From: Aminobacter aminovorans
GTDB lineage: Bacteria > Pseudomonadota > Alphaproteobacteria > Rhizobiales > Rhizobiaceae
Reading direction: 5' to 3'
DNA: 64,000 nucleotides
NCBI RefSeq assembly: GCF_900445235.1
Contig: NZ_UFSM01000001.1
Location: forward strand, 1,358,501-1,422,500
Shown here: one piece after another, positions 35,952-43,837 of the stretch
How the letters are laid out: every line of letters starts with the position of its first letter
How positions within the stretch are numbered: position 1 is the stretch's first letter
Notes under the pieces: model-generated
Databases searched by the model: none
Told to the model about the DNA's origin: nothing
What the model saw: the letters and a program-made list of their open reading frames with translations, nothing else
Translations under genes and position numbers: made by a program

Positions 35952-36740
35952 ATGGAACAGACCCGTATCCCGCTCGTCGACCTCAAGAACATCTCCATCG
36001 CCTTTGGTGGCATCCGCGCCGTCGACGACGCCTCGGTCGATCTCTACCCAGGCGAAGTTGTGGCGCTCCTCGGCCACAATGGTGCCGGCAAGTCGACGCT
36101 GATCAAGATCCTGTCGGGCGCCTACAAGCGCGACACCGGCACGATCATGGTCCGCGGGGAGGAGGCATCGATCTCCAACCCGCGCGACGCCAAGAAATAC
36201 GGCATCGAGACGATCTACCAGACATTGGCTTTGGCCGACAATGTCGATGCCGCCGCCAACCTCTTCCTCGGCCGCGAGATCATGACCGCCTATGGCACGC
36301 TGGACGATGTCGCCATGGAGGCCGAGGCGCGCAAGGTGATGGGCCGGCTCAACCCGCGCTTCCAGCGCTTCAAGGAGCCGGTCAGCAAGCTGTCGGGCGG
36401 CCAGCGCCAGTCGGTAGCGATCGCCCGCGCCATCCTGTTCAACGCCCGCATCCTGATCATGGACGAGCCGACGGCTGCCCTTGGGCCGCAGGAGACGGCG
36501 CAGGTCGGCGAACTGGTCAAGCAGCTCAAGGCTGACGGCATAGGCATCTTCCTCATCAGCCACGACATCCACGACGTGTTCGATCTCGCCGACCGCGTCT
36601 GCGTGATGAAGAACGGCCAGGTCGTGGGCACTGCCCGCACTCAGGACGTGACCAAGGACGAGGTGTTGGGCATGATCATTCTCGGCAAGTGCCCGCCTGG
36701 CGCTACGCCGGGACCGGGAGCGATGCAGATCGCCGCCTGA
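35952..36740 (+). CDS. xylG: Sugar ABC transporter ATPase, single-domain XylG/FrcA type
   Basis: Walker [11 protein letters not shown]-loop [11 protein letters not shown], signature [13 protein letters not shown], Walker [12 protein letters not shown] and switch His in [11 protein letters not shown] are all present. 262 residues with one nucleotide-binding domain, half the size of enterobacterial XylG, which has two fused domains; the single-domain form is known from rhizobial FrcA-like ATPases and would act as a homodimer. The ABC core is intact, so this is not a truncation. Last gene of the operon, 21 bases after xylH. Confidence 0.88.
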   Translation: MEQTRIPLVDLKNISIAFGGIRAVDDASVDLYPGEVVALLGHNGAGKSTLIKILSGAYKRDTGTIMVRGEEASISNPRDAKKYGIETIYQTLALADNVDAAANLFLGREIMTAYGTLDDVAMEAEARKVMGRLNPRFQRFKEPVSKLSGGQRQSVAIARAILFNARILIMDEPTAALGPQETAQVGELVKQLKADGIGIFLISHDIHDVFDLADRVCVMKNGQVVGTARTQDVTKDEVLGMIILGKCPPGATPGPGAMQIAA

Positions 36741-36784
36741 ACAGGTCTTTTGCCGGCTCAGCCAGACCGCACGTCTGGCTCAAT

Positions 36785-36825
36785 GCACGATCGCGAAAAG
36801 CAGTTTCACCTTTGCGCGATCGTGC
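36785..36825. repeat. RIME-like palindrome after xylG
   Basis: Perfect 11-bp arms GCACGATCGCG and CGCGATCGTGC around a 19-base loop, followed by TTTAA. The 13-mer GCGATCGTGCTTT recurs in the element at 56.46 kb. It probably also ends the xyl transcript. Confidence 0.7.
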
Positions 36826-36836
36826 TTTAATGGTGC

Positions 36837-38462
36837 GTGGGTGACGCGAGCCAGCCGGAATTGAGAAAGTACTTCCCCAGTCTGATCTTTATTGCCGTGA
36901 CCCTCGTCAGCCTGACGATGGCCGGTCTCGTCTATCTGGCGACCGTGGAGGCGGCGCGGATCAAGTTCCAGTCGGTCGCCGACGACGCGCTCAACCGCAT
37001 TGAGGGCAGGCTGGAATTCGACCTTGCCCTGCTGCATGCGACGCAAGCGATGTTCGTCGCTCAAAAGGGCCATCTTTCCCGCGACCAGTTCCGCGACTAT
37101 TTCGCTTCGCTCGATGCCGAGAAGAATTTCCCCAGCCTGCGCGGCATAGGCTTCCTCCGGCTGATCGAGACCAGTCAGAGCGAGACGGTCACGCGCGAAC
37201 TGAACGACGGCTACGGCATTGAGCGGGCGCTGTTTCCTGAGACGCCGCTGAATTGGCGGACGCCCATCGTGCTGTTCGAACCGATGAGCAAGGCCAGCCT
37301 CGATGCGATGGGCTATGATATGGCCACCGACCCGCTGCGCCGGCTCGCGATCGAATCGGCGATGACGGCTCAGGGTGAACCCAAAGCGACGGGCAGGGTG
37401 CTGCTCGGCCAGGGCGACAACGAAAAGCAGCCCGGGATCCTGGTATTTTCGCGCGTCGACCGCCCGGCGGCAGAAGGTCCGGCGCCCGCCGGTTTTCTCT
37501 ATGTCGCCTTCCGCACGTCGGAGCTGTTCCAGGCAGCGCTCGGCAAGGCGCCGCTGCTGCCGGTGGCGGTGGAGGTTTTCGACGGGACCATGGGCGACGA
37601 CACGCTTTTGTTCCGGTCACAGGTGCCGCCTGATCCCAGCTATGGCAACGAGTTCTCGGTGACGCGCGAGGCCAATGTCGCTGGCCGCAAGTGGACCGTC
37701 AATTTCAGGCCGAGCACAGCGTTCGCGCCGCCATCACCGCGTGCCGCGCCGCTGATGCTCGGGGTTTTCGGTCTGGTGCTCGCGGGTGCCATCGCGCTTG
37801 TCGCGCGCTATCAGCAGCGCGCCTATGAGGCCGCGGCGCAGTTGCACGAAACGACCGAGAAGAGCCTGCTGGAAAAGGACCTGATGCTTCAGGAGATGAA
37901 GCATCGCATCAAGAACTCGATCGCCCGCGTGCTGGCGATGGCGCGACAGACCGCGGCGCATTCCGAGAACATCAATGATTTCTCGTCGTCCTTCTCGGCG
38001 CGACTTCAGGCAATGGCGGCATCGCAGGACATGCTGACGCGCTCGCGCTGGCAAAAGGCCGATCTCGAGGAATTGCTGCGCATCGAGTTGGGCCAAGTGT
38101 TCGGCAAGGAATTGCCGGAGGACATGATGAATGGTCCGACGGTCGAACTGGACGAGACGACGACGCAGGCACTTGGTCTGACTTTCCATGAGCTTGCCAC
38201 CAACGCGCTGAAATATGGCGACGGCGACAACTCGGTTGGTGGACTGAAGGTGAACTGGCGCCTGAACGGCCAGGGCAGAAAACGGCGGCTGGTGCTCAAC
38301 TGGGCCGAACGCAATGGCAATGGCGTTTCGGAGCCCGAGAGGACCGGCTTTGGCACCAAGCTTATAGACATGAACATTACCCGCGAACTCGATGGCAAGA
38401 TCATGCGTCGCTACGCCAAGGACGGACTGCGGGTGGAGATCGACATACCCTATGGCGGCTGA
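36837..38462 (+). CDS. CHASE-domain membrane sensor kinase of the HWE/HisKA_2 class
   Basis: 541 residues. Membrane helix 1 at about 15-37, periplasmic CHASE domain at about 60-240 (VQSVADDALNRIEGRLEFDL-like start, FPSLRGIGFLRLIET, PIVLFEPMSKASLDAMGYDM), helix 2 at about 304-325, then a kinase core with His356 in LQEMKHRIKNS and an ATPase part with FHELATNALKYG. HRIKN places it in the HisKA_2/HWE superfamily. Such kinases feed PhyR in alphaproteobacteria, and phyR lies 3 kb away. GTG start; the ribosome-binding site is poor. Confidence 0.88.
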   Translation: MGDASQPELRKYFPSLIFIAVTLVSLTMAGLVYLATVEAARIKFQSVADDALNRIEGRLEFDLALLHATQAMFVAQKGHLSRDQFRDYFASLDAEKNFPSLRGIGFLRLIETSQSETVTRELNDGYGIERALFPETPLNWRTPIVLFEPMSKASLDAMGYDMATDPLRRLAIESAMTAQGEPKATGRVLLGQGDNEKQPGILVFSRVDRPAAEGPAPAGFLYVAFRTSELFQAALGKAPLLPVAVEVFDGTMGDDTLLFRSQVPPDPSYGNEFSVTREANVAGRKWTVNFRPSTAFAPPSPRAAPLMLGVFGLVLAGAIALVARYQQRAYEAAAQLHETTEKSLLEKDLMLQEMKHRIKNSIARVLAMARQTAAHSENINDFSSSFSARLQAMAASQDMLTRSRWQKADLEELLRIELGQVFGKELPEDMMNGPTVELDETTTQALGLTFHELATNALKYGDGDNSVGGLKVNWRLNGQGRKRRLVLNWAERNGNGVSEPERTGFGTKLIDMNITRELDGKIMRRYAKDGLRVEIDIPYGG

Positions 38463-38492
38463 GTGCATCAGCGGCGGCAAGAATGCCAAAGA

Positions 38493-38528
38493 AAAACCCG
38501 GCGATGGCCAGAGCCATCGCCGGGTTTT
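38493..38528. terminator. Bidirectional terminator between the CHASE kinase and the glycine-zipper lipoprotein
   Basis: A perfect 16-bp stem (AAAACCCGGCGATGGC and complement) around CAGA. It ends in TTTT on the plus strand and TTTT on the minus strand. Confidence 0.88.
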
Positions 38529-38542
38529 GTCTGCAAAGCCGT

Positions 38543-38788
38543 TCAGCGGCAGCGTGCGGTATAGATCTGGCCGCGGCTGTTGCGGTATTCGCAGTAGCCA
38601 TTGCGCAGGTTACGGACCAGCAGGCCCGAGGCCGCGCCGACGGCACCGCCGATAAGAGCGCCGCGGCCGCCGCCGATCAGCGCGCCAGCCACAGCACCCA
38701 CGCCCGTGCCGGTCGCAACGTCGCGCTCGGTCGTCGTGCAGCCTGAGATTGCAACGACGGCTGCAACGACAAGGATAAGCTTCTTCAT
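38543..38788 (-). CDS. Glycine-zipper lipoprotein, 81 aa
   Basis: Signal peptide with lipobox VVAISGC (Cys17), so it is lipid-anchored. The mature part is a glycine-zipper stretch (GTGVGAVAGALIGGGRGALI, then GGAVGAASGLLVRN) of the YMGG/Gly-zipper type that packs as helical hairpins in membranes, followed by a short domain with two Cys (NGYCEYRNSRGQIYTARCR). Such proteins are common envelope-stress lipoproteins. No EcfG promoter found upstream. Confidence 0.88.
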   Translation of the reverse strand: MKKLILVVAAVVAISGCTTTERDVATGTGVGAVAGALIGGGRGALIGGAVGAASGLLVRNLRNGYCEYRNSRGQIYTARCR

Positions 38789-38948
38789 GTGGTCAGTCCT
38801 CTCACTTTAACATCGCCCGGTGAATACTTAGCGTATCAGTCTAAAAATCGGAATCGTTTTTCCGCTCGCCGCGTCAATTCAACGGCTTAGCGTATCCGCA
38901 TGATGTCGGCTCCTTGGCCTGGGGGCGGCGGCTGGATACGCTGCCGCA

Positions 38949-39269
38949 TCAATGGAGAAGGACCGGCTTGCCGGTGGTGTCACCCGATGCCACGACGACG
39001 CTGGAAACGGTCAGAGACGCCTCGAGCGTGCCGTTGGGCAACACATTCCAGGTCAACTGGTCGTAATCCTCCTCGAGTGCTGGGTCGACCTCCAGGCACT
39101 TGGCAAAAGTGCGCTTGTCGCGCGACGTGAATGCGGTCAGAACCTTGGGCAATTCGGCCTGGCAAGCGTCATAGGCCTCGAACAGCGGCGCAGGCGCCGG
39201 AGTCTCGCGGCATCCCGAAAAATCCTGCGAGCAGGAAACGACCAACAGAAATGCTGCGATGTGTTCCAT
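38949..39269 (-). CDS. Putative secreted hypothetical protein, 106 aa
   Basis: The N-terminus MEHIAAFLLVVSCSQDFSGC looks like a short signal or anchor, with Cys13 a possible but non-ideal lipobox. The rest (EAYDACQAELPKVLTAFTSR, then TFAKCLEVDPALEEDYDQLT, then LEASLTVSSVVVASGD) has the composition of a real periplasmic protein with two further Cys. No family recognised. Start and reality are moderately supported. Confidence 0.55.
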   Translation of the reverse strand: MEHIAAFLLVVSCSQDFSGCRETPAPAPLFEAYDACQAELPKVLTAFTSRDKRTFAKCLEVDPALEEDYDQLTWNVLPNGTLEASLTVSSVVVASGDTTGKPVLLH

Positions 39270-39367
39270 GACAAACCACCTCGACCAAGAAACGGCGAGT
39301 GGGCGGCAAAAGTTCCGTGCTCCAATCGAGCTAAACCATTTGAATCTCGAGTATCAGCTGCGGATGG

Positions 39368-40378
39368 CTATTCCTGGTCGATTTCGAAGTTCGCACGGGG
39401 CATGACGAGGCGGTATTGCACCCTGTCGACGCCGATTTGCAGTTCAGCATTGCCGTTCAACGCCGCCGGGACGACGCGTTCAAGTGCTACCGAGCCGAAG
39501 CGCTTCTTGCGCGTCGACGCATCGGCGATCGGGTCGATTGCTTCCGACCAATAGAGGGCCATTTGCTCCTCGCCGTCGGGGCCTGAAGTCTTGCTGGCTG
39601 TCACCTCGACGTGGCCGTCGGCGCGGGATAGCGCGCCAAAGCTCACCGAGTTGACTGCCAACTCGTGCACCGCAAGGCCGATATGCAGCGCGGCATTGGG
39701 AGTGAGGTACGGGTCCTCGCCCAAGATGCGCACCGTGTGCTCGGTGTCGCTGTTGTAGCGTTTGACCTGACCGATGACCAGTTCGCGAAAACCGGCGCCG
39801 CGCCAGTTGGACGAGGTGACGAGATCCTGCGACGAGGCCAGCGACTGCAGCCGGCCGCGAAAGCGCTCGAGGAAGACGTCGATGGAGCCGGAATAGTGGC
39901 CGGTCTGACTGGCAATGCTCTGGATGATGGCGAGCAGGTTCTTGGAGCGGTGGCTGACTTCGCGCAACAGCGCTTTCAGCGTTTGCTCGCGCCGCTTCTG
40001 CTCGGTCGTTTCGATGACCGTGACCACGACACCCTGGACCTGGCCGCTGGGCGAATGGTCGGCATCGATGCAGACGTCGTACCAGCGCATGCCGGCAGAG
40101 TTGTCGGCGATGCTGACCTCAAGCCCATCCGAATTGCCGGTGGCAAGGACGTTCTTCTTTGCGGCCACGAGGCGGTCGGCCTGCTGTTGCGGCAAAGAGT
40201 TGCCTGCGCCGGGTTGTTCTTCCAGCACTTCGGCCCAAGGCGGCTGCAGGTTGTGCGACCATACAGTGTGCAGCGTGTGATCCTGGTAGAGCACGGCTAT
40301 GCCCGCATTGCGGGAGACGTGGAGAAGGGCGGCGTTCAGTCGTGAGGTCTGTCCCATGGATGATGAGGGATTGGCCAT
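39368..40378 (-). CDS. Cytosolic PAS-HWE-type sensor kinase, 336 aa
   Basis: No membrane segment. A PAS-like domain at about 10-125 (NAALLHVSRNAGIAVLYQDH... VQGVVVTVIETTEQKRREQT) is followed by His143 in LLREVSHRSKNLLAI and an ATPase part with IGLAVHELAVNSVSFGALS. The HRSKN core and the unusual N-box place it in the HWE/HisKA_2 group. It sits between a CHASE kinase and phyR, consistent with a role as a PhyR phosphodonor or phosphatase. Start 40378 has no clear ribosome-binding site; 40357 (MGQTSR) is an alternative. Confidence 0.85.
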   Translation of the reverse strand: MANPSSSMGQTSRLNAALLHVSRNAGIAVLYQDHTLHTVWSHNLQPPWAEVLEEQPGAGNSLPQQQADRLVAAKKNVLATGNSDGLEVSIADNSAGMRWYDVCIDADHSPSGQVQGVVVTVIETTEQKRREQTLKALLREVSHRSKNLLAIIQSIASQTGHYSGSIDVFLERFRGRLQSLASSQDLVTSSNWRGAGFRELVIGQVKRYNSDTEHTVRILGEDPYLTPNAALHIGLAVHELAVNSVSFGALSRADGHVEVTASKTSGPDGEEQMALYWSEAIDPIADASTRKKRFGSVALERVVPAALNGNAELQIGVDRVQYRLVMPRANFEIDQE

Positions 40379-40549
40379 GCGACGAGAGCCTTTGCGCTTC
40401 TCATTAAGGGTCCGCCGAGTGATTTCGGCAGGATCCAAATGGGACCGCCGGGCAACGCTTCAAAAGTGATGCGCTACCCGGCGGCGCTGGATTCCGACTG
40501 AGGGGGCCGGCTTCCAGTCTCGGGTTGGTTCTTCATATTGGCAGCGTCA

Positions 40550-40714
40550 TCATGCTCGCCTGAACAAGCCAGCGATGAGGGAGATGACAAGAAACGCCAG
40601 GAAAATGAAGAACAAGATTTGCGCGATGCCGGCAGATGTTCCGGCGATACCGCCGAAGCCGAGGGCGCCGGCAATAATCGCGACGACGAGGAATACTAGC
40701 GCCCAATACAGCAT
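40550..40714 (-). CDS. DUF1328/YtjA-type two-helix membrane protein, 54 aa, EcfG target
   Basis: Reads [20 protein letters not shown], then [20 protein letters not shown] and ends [11 protein letters not shown]: two membrane helices with a Gly-rich turn, the full YtjA/DUF1328 family. GAAGGAGATAGATC precedes the start. A perfect EcfG promoter ends 30 bases before the start codon. Members are repeatedly found among stress-induced genes; biochemical role unknown. Confidence 0.88.
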   Translation of the reverse strand: MLYWALVFLVVAIIAGALGFGGIAGTSAGIAQILFFIFLAFLVISLIAGLFRRA

Positions 40715-40743
40715 GATCTATCTCCTTCAAATGACGAACGAAA

Positions 40744-40768
40744 AACGTACCGCCCCAAGGTTGGTTCC
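40744..40768 (-). promoter_or_regulatory. EcfG promoter of the DUF1328 gene
   Basis: On the minus strand GGAAC (40764-40768), 16 bases, CGTT (40744-40747). Exact consensus. Confidence 0.85.
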
Positions 40769-40789
40769 CTGAGGCGGTGCTAAAAAGCC

Positions 40790-41584
40790 CTATGCCGCAG
40801 CTTTCGCCTGTCTGTCAAAGAACAGGGCCTGACTGATCAGCGCCTTGACCATGTCAGGATTGAACGGCTTAGTGACGAGGAAAGCGGGCTCAGGGCGCTC
40901 TCCGGTCAGCAGACGTTCCGGGAAGGCAGTGATGAAGATCACCGGCAGCGATGCCGACGACAACATCTCGTTGACGGCGTCGATGCCGGAGCTGCCATCG
41001 GCGAGCTGGATGTCGGCCAGGATCATCTTGGGATGTGTCCGCTTGAACAAGGCCATCGCTTCAGAACGTGTGCGGGCGGTGCCGACAACGCGATGGCCAA
41101 GGCTTTCAACCATCTCTTCGATGTCCATGGCGATCAGCGGTTCGTCTTCGATGATCAGGATGTCGGTCGCGACCTGACGCGAGATTTCCCCGCTCGCCTC
41201 CTGAAGGAGCTTGGTGAACTCTGCCTCGTCGGCGTCGAGCACCTCGGCGGCCTCGGCTTCATTGAAACCTTCGACGGCAACCAGGAGGAAGGCCTGGCGT
41301 GGGCGCGGCGAAAGCGCGGAAAGATTGGCCGCGGCGCGCTTTTCCCAGGCAAGGCTTGGGCCATCCTGGGGCACACGGATGGAGACTGACGTGAAAAGGC
41401 GGGCAAATATCTTGTAGAGCGCAATACGATCATTGGAAGCGGACGGGAACACGTCGATGTCGTCGATCAGTGCTTCGAGCATCGCAGCCACCAGTGCATC
41501 GCCGCTCTCCTGGGATCCTGCCACCGCGCGCGAGAAACGGCGGAGATAAGGCAGGTGGGGGGCGATTCTCGTGGATAGTGTCAT
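40790..41584 (-). CDS. phyR: PhyR, anti-anti-sigma response regulator of the general stress response
   Basis: 264 residues with the diagnostic fusion: an N-terminal sigma-factor-like domain (about 1-135, with SPRPRQAFLLVAVEGFNEAE like sigma region 4) and a C-terminal receiver (DILIIEDEPLIAMDIEEMVE, Asp191 in ILADIQLADGSSG, Lys in VTKPFN). When phosphorylated, PhyR binds NepR and frees EcfG. Start 41584 follows AGGGAGACG. It is divergent from nepR-ecfG; an exact EcfG promoter 44 bases upstream gives positive feedback. Confidence 0.96.
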   Translation of the reverse strand: MTLSTRIAPHLPYLRRFSRAVAGSQESGDALVAAMLEALIDDIDVFPSASNDRIALYKIFARLFTSVSIRVPQDGPSLAWEKRAAANLSALSPRPRQAFLLVAVEGFNEAEAAEVLDADEAEFTKLLQEASGEISRQVATDILIIEDEPLIAMDIEEMVESLGHRVVGTARTRSEAMALFKRTHPKMILADIQLADGSSGIDAVNEMLSSASLPVIFITAFPERLLTGERPEPAFLVTKPFNPDMVKALISQALFFDRQAKAAA

Positions 41585-41627
41585 GATTGACGTCTCCCTC
41601 ATGTGACGTTGTTGTGAAGCGACACAC

Positions 41628-41652
41628 AACGCTTGGTCTGTGCAAAAGTTCC
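41628..41652 (-). promoter_or_regulatory. EcfG promoter of phyR
   Basis: Minus strand GGAAC (41648-41652), 16 bases, CGTT (41628-41631). Exact consensus; eight bases from the divergent nepR promoter. Confidence 0.88.
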
Positions 41653-41660
41653 TCTTTTGT

Positions 41661-41685
41661 GGAACCTATCCGCATTTGAGGAGTT
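41661..41685 (+). promoter_or_regulatory. EcfG-like promoter of nepR-ecfG
   Basis: GGAAC (41661-41665), 16 bases, AGTT (41682-41685): a one-base variant of the -10 box. Autoregulation of ecfG is common in this class. Confidence 0.6.
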
Positions 41686-41771
41686 TGGTGCAAAATTCGA
41701 TAAACCGAAAAGGTTGTTGCGCGCCGTTTGGGGCGGGACGTCCGACGGGGCAAAAGGGCAAAGACAAGCAT

Positions 41772-41969
41772 ATGACAAGGCAGACAGGTGGCGCAGCCAG
41801 CGCCAGGCCGAACGGTCTTCGCGACGGTGAGCCTCTTGGGGCAAACTCCGAAATCGGCCGCAAGCTCAAGCAATATTACGATGAACTGGTGTCCGACGAG
41901 GTGCCGGATCGGTTTGCCCAGCTGCTCAGCCAGCTGGAGCAAGCCGAACCTGAGCAGCAGAAGGACTGA
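41772..41969 (+). CDS. nepR: NepR, anti-sigma factor
   Basis: 65-residue helical protein: an N-terminal flexible region, then ANSEIGRKLKQYYDELVSDE and VPDRFAQLLSQLEQ, the conserved two-helix NepR core that wraps EcfG or phospho-PhyR. It starts at ATG 41772; longer in-frame upstream reading has no homology-like character. It is six bases upstream of ecfG and so cotranslated in stoichiometric amounts with its target. Confidence 0.93.
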   Translation: MTRQTGGAASARPNGLRDGEPLGANSEIGRKLKQYYDELVSDEVPDRFAQLLSQLEQAEPEQQKD

Positions 41970-41975
41970 CCGGGC

Positions 41976-42524
41976 ATGGCAGCTTCCCTCGGTTTCAAGG
42001 GCGACTTGCTCGCGACCATTCCTGGCCTGCGCGCTTTCGCCATGTCGCTGTCGCAGAACGCCGACAGGGCCGACGACCTCGTCCAGGAAACGCTTGTCAA
42101 AGCGTGGGACAAGCAATCGAGCTTCCAGCCCGGTACCAACCTCAAGGCCTGGCTGTTCACCATCCTGCGCAACGAGTTTTATTCGCAGATGCGCAAGCGT
42201 GGACGCGAGGTGCAGGACAGCGAGGGCCTTTTGACAGCGCGCCTCGCCGTGCATCCGAGCCAGCATGGGCGACTCGATCTTGATGACTTCCGCAAGGCCC
42301 TGGAGCAATTGCCGGAAGACCAACGCGAGGCGATCATCCTGATCGGCGCGTCGGGTTTCTCCTATGAGGAAGCGGCGGAAATCTGCGGCTGTGCGGTCGG
42401 CACCATCAAGAGCCGCGTCAGTCGCGCCCGCAACAGGCTGCAGGAGATACTCGATATCTCCGGCGAGGCCGATTACGGCCCCGATGCGATCGCGGCTCAG
42501 GTGATGGGATCAACTGTCGGCTGA
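41976..42524 (+). CDS. ecfG: EcfG, ECF sigma factor of the general stress response
   Basis: 182 residues: sigma region 2 (AFAMSLSQNADRADDLVQET, LVKAWDKQSSFQPGTNLKAW, LFTILRNEFYSQMRKRGREV) and region 4 (LEQLPEDQREAIILIGASGF, then SYEEAAEICGCAVGTIKSRV). These match the ECF15/EcfG group, which recognises GGAAC-N16-CGTT. NepR is directly upstream. The final 15 bases overlap the 3' end of the convergent response-regulator gene. Confidence 0.95.
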   Translation: MAASLGFKGDLLATIPGLRAFAMSLSQNADRADDLVQETLVKAWDKQSSFQPGTNLKAWLFTILRNEFYSQMRKRGREVQDSEGLLTARLAVHPSQHGRLDLDDFRKALEQLPEDQREAIILIGASGFSYEEAAEICGCAVGTIKSRVSRARNRLQEILDISGEADYGPDAIAAQVMGSTVG

Positions 42525-42905
42525 GCGCGCGCGCTTGCGAATACTTTCGGCAACGGCCTCGATGAGGTCGGCGCCGGCATAAGGCTTGCTCACCAAGGCG
42601 ACCCCGGGGAAGCCGGCAAAAATCTCGTCAAGCTCGTCATAGCCTGAGGCGAAGACGAACGGCACGCCGGCCGCCTCCAGGGAGCGCGCGAAATCGAAGG
42701 TCGGCTCGCCGCCGAGCATCACGTCGATGATGGCGGCATCATAGGGCACAGAGACCGCGCGCGCTTCGCGAAGATTGCCGGCGATGGCGACCTCTCCGGC
42801 GCCATGGTCCCTGCAAAGCTGCTCGACGTCGAGCGCGATCAGCGCCTCGTCTTCGAGCACAAGTATACGCAGTCCTGAAAGCGGGCTCGACACGTCGCGG
42901 GGCAC
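42510..42905 (-). CDS. Single-domain response regulator next to ecfG
   Basis: 131 residues, receiver only: LRILVLEDEALIALDVEQLC, phospho-acceptor in AAIIDVMLGGEPTF, the Thr/Ser-bearing strand VPFVFASGYDEL and the Lys in LVSKPYAG. The FASGY stretch resembles the motif of the FAT-GUY single-domain regulators that act in the general stress pathway of other alphaproteobacteria, with Ser for Thr. It is convergent with ecfG and their coding ends overlap by 15 bases. A role as phosphate relay or sink for the nearby HWE kinases is inferred. Confidence 0.88.
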   Translation of the reverse strand: MPRDVSSPLSGLRILVLEDEALIALDVEQLCRDHGAGEVAIAGNLREARAVSVPYDAAIIDVMLGGEPTFDFARSLEAAGVPFVFASGYDELDEIFAGFPGVALVSKPYAGADLIEAVAESIRKRARSADS

Positions 42906-43051
42906 TCCATGAATCGAAGCCGAACATGACGGCAGTCGTGCCTGCTGTCATTTAAAAAAGACATGCTGCGTCATAGTCGCAACCTTTGGCACGCGGGCGA
43001 GGTACCATCGCCTTGTCGAGGGCGTTGCCGATCACATCTCTGGAGGATTTC

Positions 43052-43813
43052 ATGACCGAACAGGGCTTTGCGACGGACACCGTGCGGCAGGTTTCGTGCG
43101 AGAAGTGTCCGCTCAGGCTGTTGCCGACCTTCAGGGCATTCGAAAATGACGAACTGGCTTTCGTCAGCAGCTTCAAACGTGGCGAACTGTCTGTCGACAA
43201 GGGCGCGACGCTGCTTTCCGAAGGCAGCAACAGCGCACACCTCTACACCGTCCTGGCGGGATGGGGGTTTCGCTACAAGCTGCTGGAGGATGGCCGCCGC
43301 CAGATCCTCAATTACGTTCTGCCAGGCGACATGATCGGCCTGCAGGGCAGCCTGATGGGCGAGATGCAGCATTCAGTGGAAGCGCTGTCGCCGATGCTGC
43401 TGTGCATGTTCGAGCGCGACCGGCTGATGGAGCTGTATCGCGGCTATCCGGGGTTGGCCTATGACATCACCTGGATCGCATCGCGCGAGGAACGCATGCT
43501 CGATGAAAACCTGTTGAGCGTCGGGCGCCGGTCGGCACTGGAGCGCGCTGCCTATCTTCTCGCCTTCATCGCCAGCAGGGCGCAGAAGGTTGGAATGGAC
43601 GGTACAGGCAAAGTGGAAATTCCGATCACCCAGCAGCACGTTGCCGACACCCTCGGCCTGTCGCTTGTTCACACCAACAAGACGATCCGCAAGCTGATCG
43701 ACCGCAAGCTCGTGCAGTGGCGCGATGGCGGCTGCAAGGTGCTCGACATCAAGGGTTTGATGGCGCTCGCCAACTGGAGCGGCCTCGACGAAGGTGTCCG
43801 TCCATTGCTGTGA
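43052..43813 (+). CDS. Crp/Fnr-family transcriptional regulator
   Basis: 253 residues: cyclic-nucleotide-binding-like beta barrel (ELSVDKGATLLSEGSNSAHL, YVLPGDMIGLQGSLMG) and a C-terminal winged helix (ITQQHVADTLGLSLVHTNKT then IRKLIDRKL). The N-terminus has SCEKCPLR, but not the four-cysteine FNR iron-sulfur set, so it is neither a classic FnrN nor a typical FixK. Start 43052 has TGGAGGATTTC upstream. The ligand is unknown. It stands between the stress regulator genes and the AI-2E-type permease. Confidence 0.9.
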   Translation: MTEQGFATDTVRQVSCEKCPLRLLPTFRAFENDELAFVSSFKRGELSVDKGATLLSEGSNSAHLYTVLAGWGFRYKLLEDGRRQILNYVLPGDMIGLQGSLMGEMQHSVEALSPMLLCMFERDRLMELYRGYPGLAYDITWIASREERMLDENLLSVGRRSALERAAYLLAFIASRAQKVGMDGTGKVEIPITQQHVADTLGLSLVHTNKTIRKLIDRKLVQWRDGGCKVLDIKGLMALANWSGLDEGVRPLL

Positions 43814-43837
43814 ACTGCGATCTTTCTGCTTTCGCGG

